From NCBI RefSeq assembly GCF_003626975.1, contig NZ_CP032616.1:1178001-1242000 (forward strand): a stretch of DNA of 64,000 nucleotides, written 5' to 3'. The notes under the pieces are model-generated. The model ran no database searches and was not told where the DNA came from. It worked only from the letters and a program-made list of their open reading frames with translations. Each line of letters begins with the position of its first letter. Position 1 is the stretch's first letter. The translations under genes and the position numbers were made by a program. This DNA comes from Pseudomonas sp. DY-1 (GTDB lineage: Bacteria; Pseudomonadota; Gammaproteobacteria; Pseudomonadales; Pseudomonadaceae). Of the stretch, positions 29,486-40,210 are shown piece by piece.

Positions 29486-30907
29486 TCAACGTTCCGCCTG
29501 GGCGGTGTGCTGGACCGGGCCGGCGTTGCGGTTTCGCTGACAGACCTTCACTTCCACTTCCTGCGGTGGGCTGCCGGCAGGGGGGCCTTGCAGCTCCAGG
29601 GAGAGCAGGATCATGTCGGCCCAGTCCGAGTCGGTGCGCAGCTCGAAGGCGAAGCGTCCATCGGTGTCGACCGTCTTGGGCTTGTCGAGCTTGAGGGTTT
29701 CGCGCCGGCCGTTGAGGTGCCAGAGGGTAGCCTGGAGGGTTTTCACCGTGGGATCGGCGTAACGCACGTCGATCTGGTACTGCCCATTGCGCACGTCCTT
29801 CAGACCGCCATCGCCATTGACCAGTACCTCGTTGGTGCCCGGCCGCAGTTTGGTCTTCGCTGACATGACCGCCGGTTTGCCAACGCAGCCGTTGTCGAGC
29901 ATGGCGAACAGCTGCCGGTAGGTGCTTTCCTGGTCTAGGCGATAGAGCGGCGAGAATTCCCAGATGACGATCTTCGGTGGATTCTCGAGGAAGTCCTTGC
30001 TGCCCAGCATCTGCAGCATGGCTCCTTCCAGGCCACCGCCAGGAACTGCGGCGTTGTAGATATCGGCCTGCAGGTATTCGGAGAGGAAGCCGCTGAAGTT
30101 GTAGTTCTGTGCGCTCTGGCTGGTGCCGATCAGGAATATCTGGGGATGCCCGGCATCGCTGAACATTGCGTCGCCGTCGCTCGAGTCCTTCGGCTCGGTG
30201 GCGAACTGGTCCATGTATTCGATGGCATAGCTGCCGCCACAGAGCTGGCTGGCGACGTTGTGGAGGGTGCCTTTCTTGCCCATCCGGCCAACCACCTTGC
30301 TCTCGAACTCGCGCTTGGGTATGCCCTTGTAGGCAGGCATCTGCTTGATCGTCTCGGCCACCAGTCTGGCGGTACGTTGCGCACCATAGGGTGTCCAGTG
30401 CTGGTCGCCGCGGAAGAAGAAGGCGGGGGTCTGCTGCTCATCGGCCAGCACCGAGAGGTCGGGCACGTGGTAGCCCATGTCGCGGAAGCGACCGAGCATG
30501 GCCCGGTAGTTTGTCAGCGCGCGCTGGTACTGGAAGCTGGCCAGCTCCGCCGGATTGAGCTTGTTGCGATTGACCAGACCACGGGTCGGTTGATAGACCA
30601 CCACCAGTTCGATGCCCTTGCGCGCAAAGGCGTCGTGCAGCTGCTTCAGGCGCCGGTAGCCAGCGGATGTGGTCTGGAACTCCGTGCGCAAGTCCTCGCG
30701 CGTGCGGAACAGCCAGTCGCCCTGGGCTTCTACCAGGGTGACGAAGTTCTTCTGATAGTTGGTGGTGTAGCGACTGGCATCGTGCGCCGCCGGACAGAGA
30801 CTGCAGCAGGGCGCGGCATGGTAGACGGGGCCCTGGGCTTGTACCGTGCCGGTCGCGGCAAGGAGCAGGAGAGCCAGCGGCAGGTGCATCGATTGGCTTG
30901 CGTTCAT
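29486..30907 (-). CDS. algX: Alginate acetyltransferase and export-complex protein AlgX
   Basis: The 473-residue protein has a signal peptide (to about QAQ, residue 25), an SGNH-like catalytic domain and a C-terminal carbohydrate-binding module. Catalytic residues are D168 and H170 ([11 protein letters not shown]) and S263 ([13 protein letters not shown]). It is the terminal enzyme that places acetyl on alginate. The frame is open for 252 codons further upstream in a shadow frame of algG. The ATG at 30907 follows GAGGTTGAGC and gives a proper signal peptide 11 bases after the algG stop. Confidence 0.95.
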   Translation of the reverse strand: MNASQSMHLPLALLLLAATGTVQAQGPVYHAAPCCSLCPAAHDASRYTTNYQKNFVTLVEAQGDWLFRTREDLRTEFQTTSAGYRRLKQLHDAFARKGIELVVVYQPTRGLVNRNKLNPAELASFQYQRALTNYRAMLGRFRDMGYHVPDLSVLADEQQTPAFFFRGDQHWTPYGAQRTARLVAETIKQMPAYKGIPKREFESKVVGRMGKKGTLHNVASQLCGGSYAIEYMDQFATEPKDSSDGDAMFSDAGHPQIFLIGTSQSAQNYNFSGFLSEYLQADIYNAAVPGGGLEGAMLQMLGSKDFLENPPKIVIWEFSPLYRLDQESTYRQLFAMLDNGCVGKPAVMSAKTKLRPGTNEVLVNGDGGLKDVRNGQYQIDVRYADPTVKTLQATLWHLNGRRETLKLDKPKTVDTDGRFAFELRTDSDWADMILLSLELQGPPAGSPPQEVEVKVCQRNRNAGPVQHTAQAER

Positions 30908-30918
30908 GGTGCTCAACC

Positions 30919-32493
30919 TCAGGGTTGAAGTTTGGTCCCACTGTCCACCAGGTCTATCCGGACGGCTTTGCGCTGGCGTACCAGCAGATCGAGGATTTCT
31001 TCCTGGCGTTCGCCGAGGATGCCGCTGAAGGTAATGCCCGAGGCCTTGTCCGGCATCGACATGTCCACCCGATACAGTTCGAGGGACAGCGGTGTATCGA
31101 CCGCCAGCGGGCCACTGCCGTTGCCGGCAAGCTGGCCGCCGACCACGACCAGCGACACCTTGGTTTCGTAGGGGTCGAGCTTGAGGTCGCGGTGCTGGCC
31201 GGTGAGGTCCTTGATATGCCCGTACACGCCGCTCAGGCCATTGCCGAGGACGAGGTTCTCGTACAGGCGGATGTTCGCGCTGTTGCGGAGGCGAACGCCG
31301 TGGCGATCGTTGCCGACCACCTTGTTGCCCCACAGGAGATTGTTCGAACTTTCGTAGAGGGTGATGCCGTCGGCGTGGTTCTGGAACACCTCGTTGTAGG
31401 CCAGCACGTTGTTGGTGCTGTTGCGGTCGAGGACGATGCCGGAAATCTTGTTGTCGAAGATCTGGTTGTTGAAGATCCAGCTGTCGTTCACCTCGCGGGA
31501 GACGATCAGACCGTGCTTCTTGCGGGTGCCGGAGATGGTGTTGTGGGCGATGATCAGGCGATGTGAACGGTCGTGGGGGTCGATGCCGTAGACCAGGTTG
31601 TCGCGGTAGGTGTTGCCCTTGATCACGACGTCGTCGGCCTCGAAGCAATAGAAGCCGAACCACATGTCGCTGAACTCCGAGTCCAGCAGCCAGGCGCTCG
31701 GCGCGGTGCGGCCCATGCGCTTGCGCATGGAAGGCGTGTACTGGGAAATGCTCAGCCCATAGGACTTCTCGCCGCTATAGCCAAGGCTGCTGAAGCGGCT
31801 CTTGACGATGTAGGTCTCTGTTCCGCCCCAGGACAGAAGGAAGGGGCGGAATTCCTTGTCCTTGCGAAATGCCGATGGGCCGTTGGCTTTTTCATTCCAG
31901 CCGATGAGGGTGCTATCAGTCACGAAGAGCTTGCCGTCGTTGACCAGGAACGCGCCGCGGTCCTGGGACAGGCGCAACGTCTTCCCATCGATGTGCAGGG
32001 TGGCGCCGCGGGCCACGACTATGGGCAGGCGAGCCAGGTAGGTGTCGTCTCCGATGGCGCGGAAATATTGCTTGGGGAGCTTCTTGGCCAGGGTCGCCAG
32101 ATCGGCGTAGCCGCCTTCGATGAAGATCGCCTGGGGCATGCCGCCCTGGCGCCTGACCCATTCGGCCAGGCGGTTTTTGCCACCGACGAACTGCTTGAGG
32201 ACGGGTTGCCGCAGCATACGGCGTACGCCGATGCGGCCGGGCTTGTCTCGCTGGATCTTGTCCTGGACGGCGTTGGCGGTATAGCCGGATAGGTCGGGCA
32301 GCGCAGGTGCGCTCAGGTTCAGCCGCTCCACGGGGGAACTGGTGACGGTGTACGTCTTGGCCGCCGGGGCGGCCTTGCCGGAATTTTTACTGGACGGGGA
32401 GCTCGGTGACGCGGCCAACACGAGGCTGGTCAGCAGCGAGCCGACCAGCAGGGGTAAGGCCAGGGAGCAGTAAACGCGCCACCGGCTGTTCAT
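30919..32493 (-). CDS. algG: Mannuronan C5-epimerase AlgG
   Basis: The 524-residue periplasmic enzyme converts mannuronate to guluronate in the polymer and is a scaffold part. It has a signal peptide (to about LVLAA), then a right-handed beta-helix built of short repeats (HNTISGTRKKHGLIVS, NQIFDNKISGIVLD, NEVFQNHADGITLY). The catalytic DPHD motif is at 305-308. It lies 14 bases after algE. Confidence 0.96.
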   Translation of the reverse strand: MNSRWRVYCSLALPLLVGSLLTSLVLAASPSSPSSKNSGKAAPAAKTYTVTSSPVERLNLSAPALPDLSGYTANAVQDKIQRDKPGRIGVRRMLRQPVLKQFVGGKNRLAEWVRRQGGMPQAIFIEGGYADLATLAKKLPKQYFRAIGDDTYLARLPIVVARGATLHIDGKTLRLSQDRGAFLVNDGKLFVTDSTLIGWNEKANGPSAFRKDKEFRPFLLSWGGTETYIVKSRFSSLGYSGEKSYGLSISQYTPSMRKRMGRTAPSAWLLDSEFSDMWFGFYCFEADDVVIKGNTYRDNLVYGIDPHDRSHRLIIAHNTISGTRKKHGLIVSREVNDSWIFNNQIFDNKISGIVLDRNSTNNVLAYNEVFQNHADGITLYESSNNLLWGNKVVGNDRHGVRLRNSANIRLYENLVLGNGLSGVYGHIKDLTGQHRDLKLDPYETKVSLVVVGGQLAGNGSGPLAVDTPLSLELYRVDMSMPDKASGITFSGILGERQEEILDLLVRQRKAVRIDLVDSGTKLQP

Positions 32494-32507
32494 TCATTGC
32501 CCTCCCG

Positions 32508-33953
32508 TCAGAAGCGCCAGATCACATCCACGAAGGCCCGGTGCATGCTCGAGTCGACTCCGCTGCCATCGTAGGCATCGCCAGCGAAGAACAAGCCGCC
32601 ACGGAAACGCACCAGTGCCGAAGGTTCGTCGATTGCCTGGCTCATGGATTCAGGCAACAGGCCTTCCTTGAAGTACTTGGTGAGCACCAGGTCGACCTCC
32701 TGGCCGATGTCCTTGTCGTCGGAGGTCAGCGCGGCATTGATGCCACTGTCACCCACCGGCTGGTCGCCATCGGCGCGCCAGAAGCGGTGGTACACCAGGC
32801 TCGCGTCGTACTCGTCGCGCAGCTGCCAGGAACCGAACAGGGTCGCGACCTGCAGGTTGCTCAGCTCGCCACGGAACGCCTCGCCGAAGCGGTGCACCCG
32901 CGAACGCGTGCCGGTGAAGCTGTTGCGGTTGCTTTCCAGACCGGTCTGCTGGAAGTTCTCGTCGCCATCATCACCGCCGCCACTGCCGCGTGCATAGGCA
33001 ACGCCGGCCTGCCAGTTGGGATCGAGGCGGAAGCGCACGCCAAGGTCGGTGCCCCAGGCGCTGACGTCGGCACTTTGCTTGCCAGTGGCGATGGGCTGGC
33101 CGCCGGGGCCACTGGTGGTCAGCAATTGGTCGCGGTCGCCATCCAGCCAGATCACGCTGGCCCAATAGTTGAACGTCTGCTCGTTGCGCCAGTTGAAGGC
33201 ATCGCTGTTGGCTTGCAGGCCAATCCAGGTCAGGTCACCCGTGGTGTCCTTGTCCAGCTCGTCGACCTCTTCGCCGGGGCTGCGCAGGTCGCCGTCGTCA
33301 TGGCTGTAGTGGGCGTTAAGGCCTACCCAATGACCGGGTGTCCATTGCGAGGCGATGTCGCCGTAAACGTGCAGCCGGTCCTCATCCTCCGGCGCCAGCT
33401 CGTCGATATCGGTGCGGTATTCGGAGAAGCGCTCGGCCAGGCCGAGGTGAGCGCGCAGCAGCGTGGTGTCGAAGGTCCAGTTCAGCGCTTCGATGTTGGT
33501 GTCGCGCCACAGGCTGTCGTCATTACGCAGGCGCTGACGGCCAAAGCGCATTTCCTCGCCAGGGTAGGCGGTAAGGCCGGAGTAACCGATCCAGAACTCG
33601 CGCATGGCCAGGTAGCTGTCGTCGGCCTGGCGGTCATTGTTGCCGCCGCCGCTGTCCTCTTCGAGATCAGCAGTTTGAAGGGTGTCCGTTTCGATCGTGT
33701 CGGTGGCCGCGACGGCTTGCGCCATGGCGTAGGCGCTCCAGTCGCCGCGCTGGAAGAAGAGCCAGGGCCGCACGTCGATACCTATGCCACTCACATCACC
33801 GCCATTGCGGGTGCCAAGGTCCCGGTCGTCTTCCGACTGGGCAGTGACCTTCACATCGACTCCAAACGGTTTGTCGGGAGCTTCCGCCCACGCAGAAGCG
33901 CCGTGTATCAGCGGAAGTGCCAGGCCAACGCGAATCCATTGTTCTAGTTTCAT
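32508..33953 (-). CDS. algE: Outer-membrane alginate secretin AlgE
   Basis: The 481-residue outer-membrane beta-barrel starts with a signal peptide ending WAEA (about residue 24) and finishes with the aromatic C-terminus VIWRF needed for barrel insertion. The long acidic and aromatic alternation and length match AlgE, the 18-stranded anion-selective porin that exports alginate with AlgK. It is 55 bases after algK. Confidence 0.95.
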   Translation of the reverse strand: MKLEQWIRVGLALPLIHGASAWAEAPDKPFGVDVKVTAQSEDDRDLGTRNGGDVSGIGIDVRPWLFFQRGDWSAYAMAQAVAATDTIETDTLQTADLEEDSGGGNNDRQADDSYLAMREFWIGYSGLTAYPGEEMRFGRQRLRNDDSLWRDTNIEALNWTFDTTLLRAHLGLAERFSEYRTDIDELAPEDEDRLHVYGDIASQWTPGHWVGLNAHYSHDDGDLRSPGEEVDELDKDTTGDLTWIGLQANSDAFNWRNEQTFNYWASVIWLDGDRDQLLTTSGPGGQPIATGKQSADVSAWGTDLGVRFRLDPNWQAGVAYARGSGGGDDGDENFQQTGLESNRNSFTGTRSRVHRFGEAFRGELSNLQVATLFGSWQLRDEYDASLVYHRFWRADGDQPVGDSGINAALTSDDKDIGQEVDLVLTKYFKEGLLPESMSQAIDEPSALVRFRGGLFFAGDAYDGSGVDSSMHRAFVDVIWRF

Positions 33954-34008
33954 GGTCTATTCCAATTGGGGACGAAGGTCGGTGGAGAGTCCGACGGCCG
34001 TCAGGCTG

Positions 34009-35394
34009 TCAGTAAATCTCCCCATCTGCAGCAGCACGTAGCATAGTGCCACCCCCTCGAAACTGCTGTTCTTCTTCGAGTTTGTTCTGTGCATCAGTTC
34101 TCTGGATTGGCGAAAGCTGCTGCTCCAGTTGCACGACCAGTTCTGGCGCCTCGGCCCTTCCGGCCTGCACCGCGAGCTTGCTGAAAACATAGGCGTTGAC
34201 CAGGTCGGGCTGGACACCACGGCCCTGGCTGAACATCTGCGCCAGTGCGTAATCGGCGCCGGCATGGCCGCTGCGGGCGGCCCTCAGCAGGTGCTCTAGC
34301 GCTTTGTCCGGTTCGACCTGGCCCAGGAAGCCGCGTCGGTAGATCTGGCCCAGGTAGTAATCAGCGCTGGGCTCAGTGGCTGCGGCCTTGAGCAGGTGCT
34401 GCTCAGCCTTGGCCGGGTCTTGTGGCACCAGCTTGCCCTCGTAATAGAGCTTGCCGAGCAACAGTTCGGCGCGCGGCGATCCGGCCGCGCGGCCGCGCTC
34501 CAGGTAGTCCAGCATCTGCTCGACGTCTCCCGCTTCCGGGGACTCGTACATCAGTCGGGCAAGGCTCACCCAGGCCTCCGGGTAACCGGGGGCGATGGGT
34601 TCGAGCAGAGCCTTTGCAGATTCCATGTCAGGTGGCCCGAGCGTGGGGTCGGTCATTACGCGCGCAACCGCGTCGAGCCGCTGCGGTGGCACACGGCCAC
34701 CGCGGTAGGCCTCCTGCAGTTTGGTGATCAGCGCATGCTGTTTTTCCGGCTGCCCGCGTTTCTGGTACACCGTGGCCAGCTCGACGTAGCAGGCATCCTC
34801 GACCGCAAGCTGGGCCTCGCAGATGCGTTCGATTTCATCGAGATGCTGGTCGTAGGTTCCCTGGGCGCGGTACAGCAGTAGTTGCGCCAGCTCCGCCTGT
34901 GGCTGGCCGTCGGCGCGCCACTGACTGACCTGCTGCTGCACATTCACCTCGGGGAAGGTCTGAGGATGCTGGACGTAGAGCACCGTCAACGGCAGCACGG
35001 TATTGCGCTCGCCTGCGGCCATGGCGTCCTTGAGCAGGGTTTCGGCTTCGCGCTGTTCGGCCAGGGTGGCGCCGGGTTTGCTCGCCAGCAGGCGTCCCAG
35101 ACGGGCGGCGGCACGAGGCGAGTTGGCGGCCGCCTGACGGTAGGTAGCCTCGGCGGCGCGTAGCTGTTCCGGGTCGCCGGATTGAAGCTGGATATCGGCG
35201 AGTCCCACTTGGGCGTCGGTGTAGCCGAGGTCGGCGAGCTGGCGATAGTTCTGCAGGGCGGTTCCAGTATCACCCCGCGCCAGGGCCTCCTGAGCCAGGC
35301 GCTGGTCTGGAAGCCCGCTGCAGCCTCCCAGGGCAAGCGCCCCGAGTAGCAGCAAGGTTGTCTGCGCGCTATTCACGACTGATATCTCCGACAA
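34009..35394 (-). CDS. algK: Outer-membrane lipoprotein AlgK
   Basis: The 461-residue lipoprotein has the lipobox LGGC (acylated Cys25). It is otherwise made of TPR/Sel1-like helical repeats (LGYTDAQVGLADIQL, GSPRAELLLGKLYYEGKL, PSADYYLGQIYRRGFLG, HAGADYALAQMFSQGRG). It localises and assembles AlgE at the outer membrane. It overlaps alg44 by 26 bases, so the two are translationally coupled. GTG codons a few residues later are alternative starts. Confidence 0.93.
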   Translation of the reverse strand: MSEISVVNSAQTTLLLLGALALGGCSGLPDQRLAQEALARGDTGTALQNYRQLADLGYTDAQVGLADIQLQSGDPEQLRAAEATYRQAAANSPRAAARLGRLLASKPGATLAEQREAETLLKDAMAAGERNTVLPLTVLYVQHPQTFPEVNVQQQVSQWRADGQPQAELAQLLLYRAQGTYDQHLDEIERICEAQLAVEDACYVELATVYQKRGQPEKQHALITKLQEAYRGGRVPPQRLDAVARVMTDPTLGPPDMESAKALLEPIAPGYPEAWVSLARLMYESPEAGDVEQMLDYLERGRAAGSPRAELLLGKLYYEGKLVPQDPAKAEQHLLKAAATEPSADYYLGQIYRRGFLGQVEPDKALEHLLRAARSGHAGADYALAQMFSQGRGVQPDLVNAYVFSKLAVQAGRAEAPELVVQLEQQLSPIQRTDAQNKLEEEQQFRGGGTMLRAAADGEIY

Positions 35395-36553
35395 GCCTGG
35401 ACGAGCGAACTTCGTCCATCAGCCAGGCAAATGATGGGCCACGGCTGGCGCTGACCTCCACCGGCCTGCCGACGAGGCTGTTGTCCAGCGGCTCGTCGGG
35501 CTCGATTCGTACGCGGATATCGGCCGTCAGGTCATTGCTGCGGGTGGGGTTCAGGTTGCTGCTGGTCACGCGGCCGGTGCGTGGCTGACTTTCACCGGCC
35601 ACCGTGAAGTTGATGCGGCTACCCGGTGCCACCGCATTCAGCTTGGAATAGGGGAAGAGCGCTTCGACGCTGGCGAGGCTGCCGCGTTGGGCCAACTCGA
35701 AGACCACATCACCCTTGCTCGCGTACTGTCCGTCGGCCACCAGTTGGCGCACGAGAGTGCAGTTGCAAGGGCTGGTCAGTGTTCCCTTCATTTGCTGGCG
35801 CAACAGCTCTTCGATGCGCGCCGGCTGGATGTTGTTGTTCAACTGGCCCTTGAGGAGCTCGAGCATCGAGGTGTTGAAGGTGGCGATGGGGGCACCCTTG
35901 GTCACCATCTGGCTCTCGCCGATCAGGCTCTGCACCACGCCTTCGCGCGGCATGGTCACCTGGACGCTGGGGACGCTGACCTTCGCGGACAGCGCATGGG
36001 TGATGAAGTAGAGCTCGTAGAGGGACTTGCCGATGAAACCGAACGCCGCGATGCCGATGGCCAGTACTGCCAGACTGAGGATCAGCGCCTTCATCCGACC
36101 GAGTACGCCCAGGCCCTTGCGTCCCTTGTCCCTGCGGGCCGGGCTGAAGTTATTGCGCTGCAGAGTGGTCAGCAGCTCGCCGACGCTGACCAGCTCCCCG
36201 GACAGGTGTGCCGTAATCAGGTGGCGCAAGGTGGCGATGTCGCGCGGATCGAGGTTGTGGAACTGGCAGCCGACCCGGCCGCTTTCGTCGGCAATCGAGC
36301 GAACCTGGAACTCAACTGGCATGGTCAACCCCAGGTTGTCGATGTTGAACACCAGCATGCCCTTCAAGTGATCACCGATCGCCAGGGTCGGTTTGGTCGC
36401 CAGGAAGCTGAATCCGCCGGCTGAAAGCTCCAGCAGGACGTGCTCGACTGCTGGGTGGTTCCTGGCAGCGAAGCGAATCCTGGCGGGTATCCGCACACGG
36501 GCATGCTGTCGCTGGATTTCCGATTCATGTACGACGTTGAGGGCGGTGTTCAT
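35369..36553 (-). CDS. alg44: c-di-GMP-binding alginate polymerisation protein Alg44
   Basis: The 394-residue protein has an N-terminal cytosolic PilZ domain, one membrane helix (about 150-175) and a periplasmic adaptor-like region (QVTMPREGVVQSLIGE). It activates the Alg8 polymerase when dimeric c-di-GMP binds. By position, R15, R19, S44, R85 and R93 match the ligand residues of the P. aeruginosa protein (R17, R21, S46, R87, R95). The residue equivalent to D44 is E42 (LELSAGG). It is 27 bases after alg8. Confidence 0.95.
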   Translation of the reverse strand: MNTALNVVHESEIQRQHARVRIPARIRFAARNHPAVEHVLLELSAGGFSFLATKPTLAIGDHLKGMLVFNIDNLGLTMPVEFQVRSIADESGRVGCQFHNLDPRDIATLRHLITAHLSGELVSVGELLTTLQRNNFSPARRDKGRKGLGVLGRMKALILSLAVLAIGIAAFGFIGKSLYELYFITHALSAKVSVPSVQVTMPREGVVQSLIGESQMVTKGAPIATFNTSMLELLKGQLNNNIQPARIEELLRQQMKGTLTSPCNCTLVRQLVADGQYASKGDVVFELAQRGSLASVEALFPYSKLNAVAPGSRINFTVAGESQPRTGRVTSSNLNPTRSNDLTADIRVRIEPDEPLDNSLVGRPVEVSASRGPSFAWLMDEVRSSRLVGDISRE

Positions 36554-36580
36554 TGAGGTCTTCCTATTCCATTGGATGGC

Positions 36581-38062
36581 TCATACCACCAGCAGCAGGG
36601 TGGCGACGAACAGGCTTGCGGCCGAAAAGGTCATGGAACGCGATGACCAGGTGTTGAACCAGTTCTGGAAGCGGCCCAGCTCGCGATTCAGCGTGGTTTG
36701 CTGGCGCGTCCAGGATTGGCGGTCGAGGTGGAAGAACACGTAGATCTTCACGACCGCACCGACCACCTGGTTGTAATAAAGAAGCAGGGGATAGGCGGGG
36801 CCGATGTGGTGTCCGGTGACCGAAAGCAGCAGGGTCAGGATGAGCCGTGTCATGCCGATCCACAGCAGGTAGATCAACAGGTAGACGATGCTGTACTTGA
36901 GGCTGGCGATGATTGCCACCGTCAGGCCGAGCAGGCAGGTCCACATGGAAATGCGCTGGTCGAGCAGCACGACACTTGCGAACCAGCCGAGTTTTCTCGG
37001 ACCGAGCATCATCGCCCGTGAGTTCTGCCGCAGATTGTTGCCGTACCAGCGGAACATCAGTTTGCGGGTCGAGTTGAAGAAGCTTTTTTCCGGCGGGTGC
37101 TCGACCGTGTTGATCGCCGCATCCGGCACGTAGAAGGTCTCATAGCCCAGGCGCATGAGGCTGAACCAGCTGGACTTGTCGTCGCCGGTGAGGAAGCGGA
37201 AACGCCCAAGGCGCCAATGCTCGAGGTGATCGTTCTCCACATCGGCGATGAACTCCGGGTTGGTCACCACCGTGGCGCGAAATGCGGACATCCGCCCGGT
37301 CATGGTCAGCACGCGCCGTGAGAGTGCCATCGAGCACATATTGAGGTGGCGCTGGGCGAAGCGCAGCTTGTGCCATTCGCTCATGAGATAGCCGCCGCGG
37401 ACTTCACAGAACTCGTTCGTGGTGAGCCCGCCGACTTTGGGGAACAACCGGAAGTACGGCACGGTCCTGGCGAATACACCGGGTTCGAGGACGCTGTCGC
37501 CGTCTACAACCATCACTACCGCCTCGTCATCCGGCAGGTGTCGCGAGATGGCACGAAAGCCATTGGCCAAGCCATCGCGCTTGCCGGTGCCGGCGATGCG
37601 CACGAAGTGCAGGGTGATGCAGCTCGGCGCGGCGTAGCGGGCCCACAGGCTCCTTATGAGCAGTTCATCCGACAACTCGACGATGGAACAGACCAGGGTC
37701 ACCGGGTGGCCGTAGGCGATGGCTTCTTCGATTACCGAGCGGTAGACCTGGGCGGTGGTCAGGGCGTCGATGCGGAAACTGGTGACCAGGACGCACACGT
37801 GGGGCGGGGTGGACTTGGCCATGAGCCGGAGCGCCCGGCGCCGATAGCGGGGAAAGAAGACATAGAGGAAGAGAGTGCCTCGCACGAAATGCACGAAGCC
37901 CATGGAGTAACGCCAGATACCGACAGCCCCGAGCAGCAGGACGAAGTCCCTGGACAGGGGGTCGAACAGGGTCTGGGGAACGGCCAGGGCCAGACCCATG
38001 AGCAGGCTGAGATAGAACAGCCAGCCTGCGGTATTGATCAAACCCTGCGTGAGCCTCTCCAT
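36581..38062 (-). CDS. alg8: Alginate polymerase Alg8 (family 2 glycosyltransferase)
   Basis: The 493-residue inner-membrane enzyme joins mannuronate from GDP-ManA and moves the chain out. Membrane helices flank a cytosolic GT2 domain with the acidic motifs [10 protein letters not shown] and TGDDKSSW and a later FRWYGNN segment. It lies 209 bases after the algD stop, an unusually wide gap for this operon with no gene in it, and just ahead of alg44. Confidence 0.96.
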   Translation of the reverse strand: MERLTQGLINTAGWLFYLSLLMGLALAVPQTLFDPLSRDFVLLLGAVGIWRYSMGFVHFVRGTLFLYVFFPRYRRRALRLMAKSTPPHVCVLVTSFRIDALTTAQVYRSVIEEAIAYGHPVTLVCSIVELSDELLIRSLWARYAAPSCITLHFVRIAGTGKRDGLANGFRAISRHLPDDEAVVMVVDGDSVLEPGVFARTVPYFRLFPKVGGLTTNEFCEVRGGYLMSEWHKLRFAQRHLNMCSMALSRRVLTMTGRMSAFRATVVTNPEFIADVENDHLEHWRLGRFRFLTGDDKSSWFSLMRLGYETFYVPDAAINTVEHPPEKSFFNSTRKLMFRWYGNNLRQNSRAMMLGPRKLGWFASVVLLDQRISMWTCLLGLTVAIIASLKYSIVYLLIYLLWIGMTRLILTLLLSVTGHHIGPAYPLLLYYNQVVGAVVKIYVFFHLDRQSWTRQQTTLNRELGRFQNWFNTWSSRSMTFSAASLFVATLLLVV

Positions 38063-38271
38063 TGTCCATATCCATGAGCTGGTTCAGACAAGGCGAACTG
38101 TCGTGTCGCCTGTTGGTACCTGGCCGTGCCGCAATGTTCAGCTGGAGGAAAAAAACCTGCAGGCCTGGCGCCGGGCGTTGCGGTCCACCTCGGGCAACCT
38201 GCAGATCCCAATGCTTCGACGGCGGCGGTGCACACGCATGGCCAGCTGCGCGCATCGCCAGCGTCGTGACT

Positions 38272-39582
38272 TCACCAACAGATGCCTTCGCTACAGTCGT
38301 TACTGGTGTGCTCCATGAAGCCAACCAGATCGATCACGCGCTTGCCCTCGGGCACCTGCCGGGCAAGCGAGCGGAAACGTTCGTCTCCGTTGCCGAGCAC
38401 GATGACCTGCGCGTGGGCGATGACCCTGTCCAGATCGCTGTCGAGCAGGGAGGACACATGGGGAATCTTCGATTCGATGTAATCCTTGTTCGCCCCGTGG
38501 ACCCTGGCGTACTCGACATTGGAGTCATAGATGCGCAGGTCGAAGCCCTTGCCGATGAGCATTTCGGCCAGCTCCACCAGTGGGCTTTCGCGCAGGTCAT
38601 CGGTACCGGCCTTGAAACTCAGGCCCAGCAGGGCGACTTTGCGCTTGTCGTGGGCAGCGATCAGGTCGAAGGCATGCCGCACCTGAACGTCATTGCTATG
38701 CATCAGCGCGCTGATCAACGGCGATTCGACGTCGAGTTGCGCGGCACGGTAGGCAAGGGCGCGTACGTCCTTGGGCAAGCAGGACCCACCGAAGGCGAAG
38801 CCCGGACGCATGTAGTACCTGGACAGGTTGAGCCGTTGGTCCAGACAGATCACGTCCATGACTTCGCGGCCATCGACACCCACCGCCTTGGCGATGTTGC
38901 CGATCTCGTTGGCGAAGGCGACTTTTGTCGCGTGCCAGACGTTGCAGGTGTATTTGATCAGTTCCGCGACATCGATGCTCTTGCGCACGATGGGGGCGTC
39001 GAGCTCTTTATAGAGAGACTCCAGTATGTCGCCGGAGTGACGGTCCAGTTCGCCGATGACCGTCATCGGCGGCAGGTTGTAATCCTGGATCGCCGTGCTT
39101 TCACGGAGGAATTCGGGGTTGACCGCGACACCGAAATCGACGCCGGCCTGTTTGCCAGAGCAGTCCTCGATGATTGGAATCACCACGTTCCTGACTGTGC
39201 CAGGCAGCACGGTGCTGCGCACGACTATGGTGTGGTAATCGGCTTTGTCGCGCAGGGCGAAACCGATTTCACGGCAGACGGCTTCGATGTAGTTGAGGGA
39301 GAGGTCGCCATTCTTTTTGCTGGGCGTGCCAACACAGATGAGGGATACGTCGCTTGACGAAATTGCTTCGAGTACGTCAACGGTGCCGCGCAGGTTGCCG
39401 CTATGGGTGCCCTGTTGCAGGAGCGCCTGCAGCCCCGGCTCGACGATCGGTGATTTGCCCTGGTTGATCAGTTCCACCTTGGTGGAAGAAACATCTACAC
39501 CTATAACTTGATGACCCCGCGCCGCCAGGCAGCCTGCACAAACCGCCCCGACATAACCGAGTCCAAAAATGCTCAGTCGCAT
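38272..39582 (-). CDS. algD: GDP-mannose 6-dehydrogenase AlgD
   Basis: This 436-residue cytosolic enzyme oxidises GDP-mannose to GDP-mannuronate in two NAD-linked steps and commits carbon to alginate. The N-terminal Rossmann motif is GLGYVGAVCAG, and the catalytic Cys268 lies in GFAFGGSCLPKD. Length and Cys number equal those of the P. aeruginosa enzyme. It is the first gene of the operon and is preceded by a long leader with a candidate AlgU promoter. Confidence 0.97.
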   Translation of the reverse strand: MRLSIFGLGYVGAVCAGCLAARGHQVIGVDVSSTKVELINQGKSPIVEPGLQALLQQGTHSGNLRGTVDVLEAISSSDVSLICVGTPSKKNGDLSLNYIEAVCREIGFALRDKADYHTIVVRSTVLPGTVRNVVIPIIEDCSGKQAGVDFGVAVNPEFLRESTAIQDYNLPPMTVIGELDRHSGDILESLYKELDAPIVRKSIDVAELIKYTCNVWHATKVAFANEIGNIAKAVGVDGREVMDVICLDQRLNLSRYYMRPGFAFGGSCLPKDVRALAYRAAQLDVESPLISALMHSNDVQVRHAFDLIAAHDKRKVALLGLSFKAGTDDLRESPLVELAEMLIGKGFDLRIYDSNVEYARVHGANKDYIESKIPHVSSLLDSDLDRVIAHAQVIVLGNGDERFRSLARQVPEGKRVIDLVGFMEHTSNDCSEGICW

Positions 39583-40210
39583 TTCCTATTCTCCTTGTTT
39601 TACTTATCGTGCCATTCAAGTGTCTCGCGCCGAACAAGGTTCAAACAAAAACGGAAAGCCTGCGCAGTTGTCGACAAGTCCGTGCGCACAATATGTTCCT
39701 GTTGCTTGGGGGAAGTAATAGGGGGCCGAAATGCGCTGCTGCGACATGACTGCGTGATATTGCACAGTCGACGCGACGCAATGCTTCATTTCATTTACTG
39801 AGCCATATTACTTGTTGGTCTTTGCTTCGATCTCTTGGTAAGGCGTAAGGCTATTCCCTCTAGTGGTTCTGTGGGTGGGGTCCAGTTATAGATATGTGAG
39901 TGAAGCAGGCGCCGCAAAGTTCAGGCCGTGTGTCGTTGTTCTTAAAACAAATCGCTATGGGGGATAGTACTGGAGGGCAGGGAAGATGGCCGACGTTTCT
40001 AGTGCTCGCATACATTCGAGAGTGATTTTAAAGGCTCTCTAAAGTACGTCATTTATTATTTGGCGCCATAATTAGGGCGCCATTTAGTTGCGCCGGTAAA
40101 ATTCGCTATCGCATATGGCTAGAGCGAACTTGAGTGAAGGCTATAGTGCGGTATGTATCTTTTCTGAAACAACTTGCGGGTGCGAGTTCAATCACAGCAA
40201 GTGCCAACAA
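39583..40210. other. Long regulatory region upstream of algD
   Basis: These 628 bases carry no recognisable gene and are visibly richer in A+T than the flanking genes, especially 39580-40160. They hold the candidate algD promoter and about 310 bases of untranslated leader, as is typical for algD. I looked for the P. aeruginosa AlgR box CCGTTCGTC and did not find it here. The region also contains the 3' flank of the AraC-type gene. Confidence 0.6.
39895..39922 (-). promoter_or_regulatory. Candidate AlgU (sigma-22) promoter of the alginate operon
   Basis: Read on the minus strand, GAACTT (39917-39922) is followed after 17 bases by TCACA (39895-39899), against an AlgU consensus of GAACTT-N16/17-TCTGA. 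Transcription would begin near 39889 and leave a leader of about 300 bases before algD, close to the leader length known in P. aeruginosa. The -35 is exact and the -10 is weak. Confidence 0.5.

Noticed and set aside
30908..31663. Upstream extension of the algX frame by 252 codons
   Set aside because: The added part is Arg/Gln-rich shadow sequence across algG. The internal ATG at 30907 has a ribosome-binding site and a signal peptide.
40126..40168. Plus-strand GAACTT followed by TCTGA as a possible AlgU promoter
   Set aside because: The two halves are more than 30 bases apart, and the direction leads into the 3' end of a minus-strand gene.
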